Below are positions 59,641-64,000 of a stretch of DNA of 64,000 nt, piece by piece (position 1 is the stretch's first letter; the number at the start of each line of letters is the position of its first letter). The notes under the pieces are model-generated. The model searched no databases. It was not told where the DNA came from and saw only the letters and a program-made list of their open reading frames with translations. Source of the DNA: Streptosporangium lutulentum. Lineage in GTDB: Bacteria > Actinomycetota > Actinomycetes > Streptosporangiales > Streptosporangiaceae. A program made the translations under genes and the position numbers. Where the stretch lies: the NCBI RefSeq assembly GCF_030811455.1, contig NZ_JAUSQU010000002.1, forward strand, positions 1 to 64,000, written 5' to 3'.

Positions 59641-61044
59641 GTGGTCTTGGAAGCAGAGCGTTGGCTCGAACTGCGCCGGTTCCGTGCATTGCGCGAGTCG
59701 GGCGCGACCCTCTCAGAGATCGCCCGAGAGACCGGGCTGAACTGGCGCACGGTGAAGAAGTACCTGGAGGAGGACGGCCCTGCTGCACCTCCAGTAGCGG
59801 CCCCGCGCCCCGGCCGGCGTAACCAGGTGATCCCTCCGTTCGCGCCGATCATCGATGCGTGGCTGCGGGCGGAGATCCTGTTGAAGGGCACGGTCATCCA
59901 CGAACGCCTCGTGGAGGAGTACGGCTTCACCGGCAACTACCAGCGGGTCAAGCTCTACCTGCAGGAAGCGCGCCCGCGGATCGCCGCGGAGCTGGGCTAT
60001 ACCCCCAGCGAGCTGGCCCGGCTGCACCGCCGCTTCGAGGTCGTGCCCGGCGCCCAGGCGCAGGTGGACTGGGGCGATGAGGGCGGCATCCTCGCGCACA
60101 TGGGCATCGCCAAGGTCTATTCCTTCCACATGGTGCTGTCCTATTCACGTGATCCGTTCTGCTGCTTCACCACCAGCGTGGATCTGGCTACCTTCTGGGC
60201 CTGTCACCGGCGAGCGTTCGCCCACTTCGGCGGCGTGCCGGGCTCGATCGTCTACGACCGCACCAAGACCGTCATCCGTCGGCACGTCGCGCCTGGCCAG
60301 GCCGTGCCCCTGCATCCCGAAGCGGTGGCCTTCGCCGGGCACTACGACTTCACCATCGATGTGCTGGCCGCCTATCGGCCCACTGGCAAGGGCCGCGTCG
60401 AGCGCCAGGTGCGGATCATCCGTGACCACGTCCTGGCCGGGCGTGCCTTCTCCTGCCTGCACGACCTGGACCAGGCGTTCCTGGAGTGGGTGCCGCTGCG
60501 GCGGCGCCGCACCCATGGCACGCACGGCGAAGTGATCGGCGTGCGCGCATCCCGCGACCACGCGGCCCTGCGCCCGCTGCCGGTCCGGCCCCATCACGTG
60601 GTCAATCGGCACCTGCGTCACGTCGGCAAGGACTGCCTGGTCGCTTTTGAGGCCAATCTCTACTCCGTGCCCGCCACCAAGGTCTTCCACCGCCAACTCG
60701 TTGAGATCCGCGCCTCGGCCGCGACCATCAGCCTGCACGCCACCATCCCGGACGAGCACGGCGTGACATTGCTGGCCGTGCACCCACGCGCCGTTGGCCG
60801 CGGCGCCCAGGTGGTCGATCCCGACCACTGGAAAGCCCTGCCCGACGGGCACACCCGCGCCACGACCACCAGCCACGAAGACCAGCCCGACCCACGCCGA
60901 CAGCAACCCGACAAGCCGTCCACCGCCCTGCGCTTCCTGCTCGCCCGCGCTGATGCCGCCCAGATCACCGTCGGCCGACGACCGCTGTCGGTCTATGACC
61001 AGATCACCGGCACCGGCCCGTTCACCACACCCACCACCACCTGA
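59641..61044 (+). CDS. istA: IS21-family transposase IstA
   Basis: 467 residues. N-terminal HTH (LSEIARETGLNWRTVKKYLE). DDE catalytic domain with QAQVDWGDEGG (first D), GSIVYDRTKTVIRRHV (second D) and GRVERQVRIIRDHVL (E). C-terminal beta domain (HVGKDCLVAFEANLYSVPAT). Catalyses cut and strand transfer of the element. GTG 59641 lies 84 bp inside the left boxes. istB follows 14 bp downstream. Confidence 0.95.
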   Translation: MVLEAERWLELRRFRALRESGATLSEIARETGLNWRTVKKYLEEDGPAAPPVAAPRPGRRNQVIPPFAPIIDAWLRAEILLKGTVIHERLVEEYGFTGNYQRVKLYLQEARPRIAAELGYTPSELARLHRRFEVVPGAQAQVDWGDEGGILAHMGIAKVYSFHMVLSYSRDPFCCFTTSVDLATFWACHRRAFAHFGGVPGSIVYDRTKTVIRRHVAPGQAVPLHPEAVAFAGHYDFTIDVLAAYRPTGKGRVERQVRIIRDHVLAGRAFSCLHDLDQAFLEWVPLRRRRTHGTHGEVIGVRASRDHAALRPLPVRPHHVVNRHLRHVGKDCLVAFEANLYSVPATKVFHRQLVEIRASAATISLHATIPDEHGVTLLAVHPRAVGRGAQVVDPDHWKALPDGHTRATTTSHEDQPDPRRQQPDKPSTALRFLLARADAAQITVGRRPLSVYDQITGTGPFTTPTTT

Positions 61045-61058
61045 AGGACACCACCACC

Positions 61059-61832
61059 GTGAGCGAGCTGGTCACCACCCGCATCCGCGCCACCGCCACC
61101 AAGCTCGGCCTGCCGCACCTGGCCGACGCCCTCTCCGCCCATCTCTCACGCGCCGACGCCGCGCAGATGGGCTACCTGGACTTCCTGGACCTGCTCCTGG
61201 AAGAGGAACTCGCAGTCCGCGAGGAACGGCGGCTACGCCATGCTCTGCGCATCTCGAAAATGCCACACCACAAAACCTTGGACGCCTACGACTTCTCCTA
61301 TCAGCCTGAGCTTGACCCCCGCCGGGTCCGGGACCTGGCCACGCTCGCGTTCGTCGAGGCCAAGGCCAACGCGGCGCTGCTGGGCCCGCCCGGGGTGGGC
61401 AAGACGCATATCGCCGTCGCCCTGGCGGTCGCCGCCTGCCGGGCCGGGTTCACCATCTACTTCACCACGCTGGACGACATGGTGCGCCAACTCAAGGCCG
61501 CCGACGCGATCGGCCGTCTGGCCAGCAAGCTGCGCACCTACCTGCGCCCGCACGTCCTGGTCCTGGACGAGGTGGGCTACCTACCCCTGGGCCGCGACGA
61601 AGCCAATCTCGTCTTCCAGATGATCTCCAAGCGGTATGAGAAGGGCTCGATCATTTTGACCTCCAACAAGGCCTTCAGCGAATGGGGCCAGGTCTTCGGC
61701 GACGAGGTCCTGGCCACCGCCATCCTCGACCGGCTCCTGCACCACTGCGAAGTCCTCGCGATCAACGGCCCCAGCTACCGCCTCAAGAACCGACTGGCCG
61801 TCGTCGACACCCACATCACCGCCACCGGCTGA
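61059..61832 (+). CDS. istB: IS21-family helper ATPase IstB
   Basis: 257 residues. NAALLGPPGVGKTHIAVALA (Walker A), HVLVLDEVGYLPLGRDEANL (Walker B), FQMISKRYEKGSIILTSNKA (sensor) and ILDRLLHHCEVLAINGPSYR (arginine finger region). AAA+ ATPase related to DnaC that activates IstA and selects target. Start GTG 61059. Confidence 0.95.
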   Translation: MSELVTTRIRATATKLGLPHLADALSAHLSRADAAQMGYLDFLDLLLEEELAVREERRLRHALRISKMPHHKTLDAYDFSYQPELDPRRVRDLATLAFVEAKANAALLGPPGVGKTHIAVALAVAACRAGFTIYFTTLDDMVRQLKAADAIGRLASKLRTYLRPHVLVLDEVGYLPLGRDEANLVFQMISKRYEKGSIILTSNKAFSEWGQVFGDEVLATAILDRLLHHCEVLAINGPSYRLKNRLAVVDTHITATG

Positions 61833-61986
61833 GCTTGGCGTTCGCCTGCCTCTGCTCCGCCCGACTCGGTGATCGGCAAAACCGATTGCCTGGACGCGGG
61901 CCGGGGATGCAGAATCTTCGCTGTGATCTCTCAATGTCGCGACCGCCACCATCCGGACATCGCCACACACATTGAGGATCACTGCC

Positions 61987-62556
61987 TTGAGCCATGTCAT
62001 ACGTGAGTACAGCCCTGCGGACGAGACCTCCTGGCTGCGCTGTCGAGCACTCTCCTTCCTGGGCACCGCCTACTTCGACGCCGTCTTCAACAGCAAGCCC
62101 AAGATCGAAGCTCCAGGCTTCGAACTGGTCGTGACCGAAGAACGCGGGGCCGTCACAGGGATCATGGACGTCACCGTCGACGGTGAGCTGGCGACCATCG
62201 ACACCATCGCAGTCCACCCCGACCACCAGCACCAGGGCATCGGCCGCGCTCTACTCTCCGAAGCCCGCGCCCGCGTCGCCGCGCTTGGCGTGCCAACGCT
62301 GGACGCCTGGACCAGGGACGATCCGAGCACATTGCGCTGGTATCGGGCCAACGGCTTCACCGAGAGCGAGCACTACCTGCACGTCTACGCGAACCACTAC
62401 ACCGAGGCCGGCGAGCCGGACCGAGCCATCGGCGAACGACGGCCAGGCCTACGACCAGTGATGGCCTTCCTGCACGCCAATCTGCGGGACGAGCAGTTGA
62501 TGCGTGAGCAGTTCGCTCGCGTGCACATTTGCCGTCGCTTCGTGCTGGAGCCCTGA
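61987..62556 (+). CDS. GNAT-family N-acetyltransferase, passenger of the IS21 element
   Basis: 189 residues from TTG 61987, chosen because GAGGA (61974-61978) lies 8 nt upstream; TTG 61972 is an alternative. Acetyl-CoA site IDTIAVHPDHQHQGIGRALL (RxxGxG/A-type QGIGRA), then SEARARVAALGVPTLDAWTR and DDPSTLRWYRANGFTESEHY. It sits between istB and the right terminal repeat, inside the target duplication, so it moves with the IS. Substrate unknown; related enzymes can inactivate antibiotics or acetylate proteins. Confidence 0.85.
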   Translation: MSHVIREYSPADETSWLRCRALSFLGTAYFDAVFNSKPKIEAPGFELVVTEERGAVTGIMDVTVDGELATIDTIAVHPDHQHQGIGRALLSEARARVAALGVPTLDAWTRDDPSTLRWYRANGFTESEHYLHVYANHYTEAGEPDRAIGERRPGLRPVMAFLHANLRDEQLMREQFARVHICRRFVLEP

Positions 62557-63364
62557 GCCACACTCCTTACCCAGCCCGTGGTCGGTCCTGCCGACCACGG
62601 GGCTTTGGAGTTCGCCGAATATCAGGACGGTCCTGGCGAGCTCTGCACGTTTACCCGTACTCACCTCTGCACACGAAGGTGTACGCCGACACCGGGTGCT
62701 GGATGCCGCTACCGGAACGGGTTTCGCCGCCAAGGCTGCCGCGCGTGTGGTCGGGGCGAGGGGGCAGGTGATCGGGGCAGACATCTCGCAGGGCATGTTG
62801 GCGCAGGCCGAACGGCTCAGCGCCGATCTGGGCAATGTCACCTACGTGCGGGCCGATGCCAGCCGGCTCGATGACTTCGACGGCGGGTCGTTCGATGCGG
62901 TGATCTGCTCGGCGGGAATGTTGTATCTGCCGCTGGAGGAGACGCTGTCGGCGTGGCATCGGGTGCTGAAGCCGGACGGGCTGGTCGGCTTCTCGGCCAT
63001 GTGGGAAGGCTTTCCCCTCCTGGCGCGGCTCTTTCGCGACTGCGCCACCGAGTTCGGCCTGGACCTGGCCGATCCGATGACGGCCCTCGGCAATGAACGG
63101 CGCTGCGAGGATGCGCTGGTCCGCGCCGGTTTCACCTGCACGCGCACGGTCGCCGAGGTTGTCATGCTGCCCGGCTCGGATGCGGGGCAGGTCTGGCGTC
63201 TCAACAGCGGCAGCCCGCACTATCCGGAGATCCGGGCACTCGGCCCGGGCGATCTGTCCGCGCTGGAGACGCGCTTCACCTCCGAAGTCCGGCGACTCAT
63301 GGCCGAAGACGAGGCCACGACGTTGCGGGCGCCGGTCATCTATGCCTTTGGTCGGAAATGTTGA

Positions 63365-63775
63365 ACCTGCGAACCGGCCGACACACGCCGGAGCCCGCTG
63401 ATCTATCGCCCCATCTCACCGAAATTGAAAGGTCGCTCCGAACAAACCGAGACCACCGGTTCGACCCTGCTTTTCACCCCCAGCTCGCCGTCGCGATCGG
63501 TGGAAGCCTTCACCCGGACCGGACAGTCGATGCCGTCGGTCTTCTTCCCTCACTGTTCCCTGGCCTCGCCCCTTGCGGCCTGTCCGGCTGGCGCGCGGCC
63601 GACTGTCCAGTCCGTCGACCGAGCGTCAGCGAGGGAGCGGACTTGACCGGCGGCAAGCGTCGGCCGGACAGGCCGTGGGCGAGCTGGCTCTGCGGCGACG
63701 GACCCCGGGCCGCGAGGTGTGCAACCCGAGGTCCTTTACTACGTAGATTTACGGGAGGTGCGGAGGAAACCGCGC
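63365..63775. other. non-coding stretch
   Basis: No gene supported on either strand. It contains at about 63640-63660 a half-copy (GGACTTGACCGGCGGCAAGC) of the right arm of the inverted repeat at 49476-49538. Confidence 0.45.
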
Positions 63776-64000
63776 TCAGTCGGAGGAGAAGGGGAGCATC
63801 GGCCCGGCCGACCCGCTGGCGCGGCCGGTGGCGAGAGCGTCGAGCAGCAGGTCAAGGACACGGGTGGGCGGCGGGTAGCCGTCGGCTTGGGCGATGAGAT
63901 GGTCGCGGAGCCGGTGTTTGCGGGCCGCGGCGGTGCGCGCGGCGCGATAGGTGGAGTCGGCGGCGATCTGCTGTGCCAGCTCGGGGATGCGCTGTTCGAC
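63776..64000 (-). CDS. C-terminal part of a gene running off the right edge
   Basis: A minus-strand frame is open from the window edge to TGA 63778-63776: VEQRIPELAQQIAADSTYRA, ARTAAARKHRLRDHLIAQAD, GYPPPTRVLDLLLDALATGR, ending MLPFSSD. It is helical and basic, with good codon pattern. Family not recognised; the N-terminus is outside the window. Confidence 0.6.
   Translation of the reverse strand, partial: VEQRIPELAQQIAADSTYRAARTAAARKHRLRDHLIAQADGYPPPTRVLDLLLDALATGRASGSAGPMLPFSSD

Larger units (their letters stand above)
59508..62691 (+). mobile_element. IS21-family element with GNAT passenger (3,184 bp)
   Basis: Ends TGTCGGCGTACGACTTCAAG (from 59508) and GTGTACGCCGACA (to 62691) are inverted. 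Both ends also carry paired CTCTGCAC/GTGCAGAG boxes 24 bp apart (59527, 59551 and 62641, 62665) around a matching GTTTACC segment. Flanking CCGGG at 59503-59507 and 62692-62696 is a 5-bp target duplication. Contents: istA, istB and an acetyltransferase gene, all on the plus strand. Confidence 0.9.
59384..63364 (+). pseudogene. SAM-dependent methyltransferase gene disrupted by IS21-family insertion
   Basis: Exon-like parts 59384-59507 and 62697-63364, with the target repeat at each side, join precisely. The left part ends ERLVELAELSDGHR; the right part starts VLDAATGTGFAAKAAARVVG, which is motif I. Removing the element and one CCGGG copy restores the codons CAC CGG GTG CTG GAT in one frame. 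Downstream motifs are present (FDAVICSAGMLYLPLEETLS, LKPDGLVGFSAM). The product would be about 265 aa. The insertion separates motif I from the start, so the enzyme is inactive here. The excision frame is intact, so the insertion appears recent. Confidence 0.85.

Overview
The window reads as part of a plasmid or plasmid-derived accessory region of a high-GC, sporulating-type actinomycete (Streptosporangiaceae/Thermomonosporaceae-like). Supporting this are the very GC-rich coding sequence, a WhiB regulator, GTG/TTG starts, a mycothiol-dependent-isomerase-type protein, ECF sigma factors, and a plasmid backbone: a ParA/ParB-like partition operon (2.9-4.7 kb), a winged-helix replication-type protein beside iteron-like repeats (15.2-16.3 kb), a KfrA-like coiled-coil protein (19.2-20.2 kb), a serine resolvase (31.2 kb) and a large MobF relaxase-helicase (49.7-53.7 kb). 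No rRNA, tRNA or CRISPR array was seen. Family names come from reading the translations; no database search was possible.

Layout. 0-7 kb: WhiB, GntR and XRE/TPR regulators, the par operon with palindromes at both ends and a coupled leader ORF, small proteins, and an RHH/PIN-like pair. 7-9.3 kb: IS-end remnants around a mycothiol-type enzyme. 10-15 kb: a divergent cluster of an APH-like kinase, a nucleotidyltransferase, a histidine phosphatase and a MetRS-like zinc protein, plus another APH-like kinase. 15-20 kb: rep/iterons, a plasmid-type protein, a NUDIX gene truncated by a MITE-like element, and KfrA. 20-31 kb: small membrane/secreted proteins, the first ECF-sigma cassette, and a defence-like cluster (Abi/HEPN-like, AbiTii-like with an internal amber codon, Mrr-like membrane nuclease, RelE/DUF6247-type toxin-antitoxin pair). 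31-41 kb: resolvase, an NB-ARC-TPR STAND protein coupled to a membrane protein that carries the same short motif, the second ECF-sigma cassette, and a nuclease-NACHT STAND protein coupled to a small HTH protein. 41-49 kb: tandem membrane paralogues between two palindrome clusters whose arms differ but still pair, TcmP/DUF5131, STAS, an A-B-A-B tandem repeat array, MerR. 49-54.8 kb: the relaxase and a divergent zinc/HTH/dsRBD protein. 55-64 kb: an amber-interrupted MFS exporter, APH kinase, methyltransferase, small kinase, and a 3,184-bp IS21-family element with a GNAT passenger inserted in a second methyltransferase gene with a 5-bp target duplication.

How the genes may work together (inference): the backbone handles replication, segregation and transfer, while the cargo is dominated by predicted phage-defence or cell-suicide modules and small signalling systems. 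Three features look least described. One is the pair of paralogous three-gene cassettes (TM protein, ECF sigma, WPP-tail protein). The second is the membrane protein/NB-ARC pair sharing a motif, resembling amyloid-type NLR signalling. The third is the kinase/nucleotidyltransferase/phosphatase/aminoacyl-tRNA-synthetase-like cluster. Several genes are broken (NUDIX, MFS, AbiTii, pentapeptide fragments, XRE fragment, methyltransferase), as expected of a rearranging accessory region.
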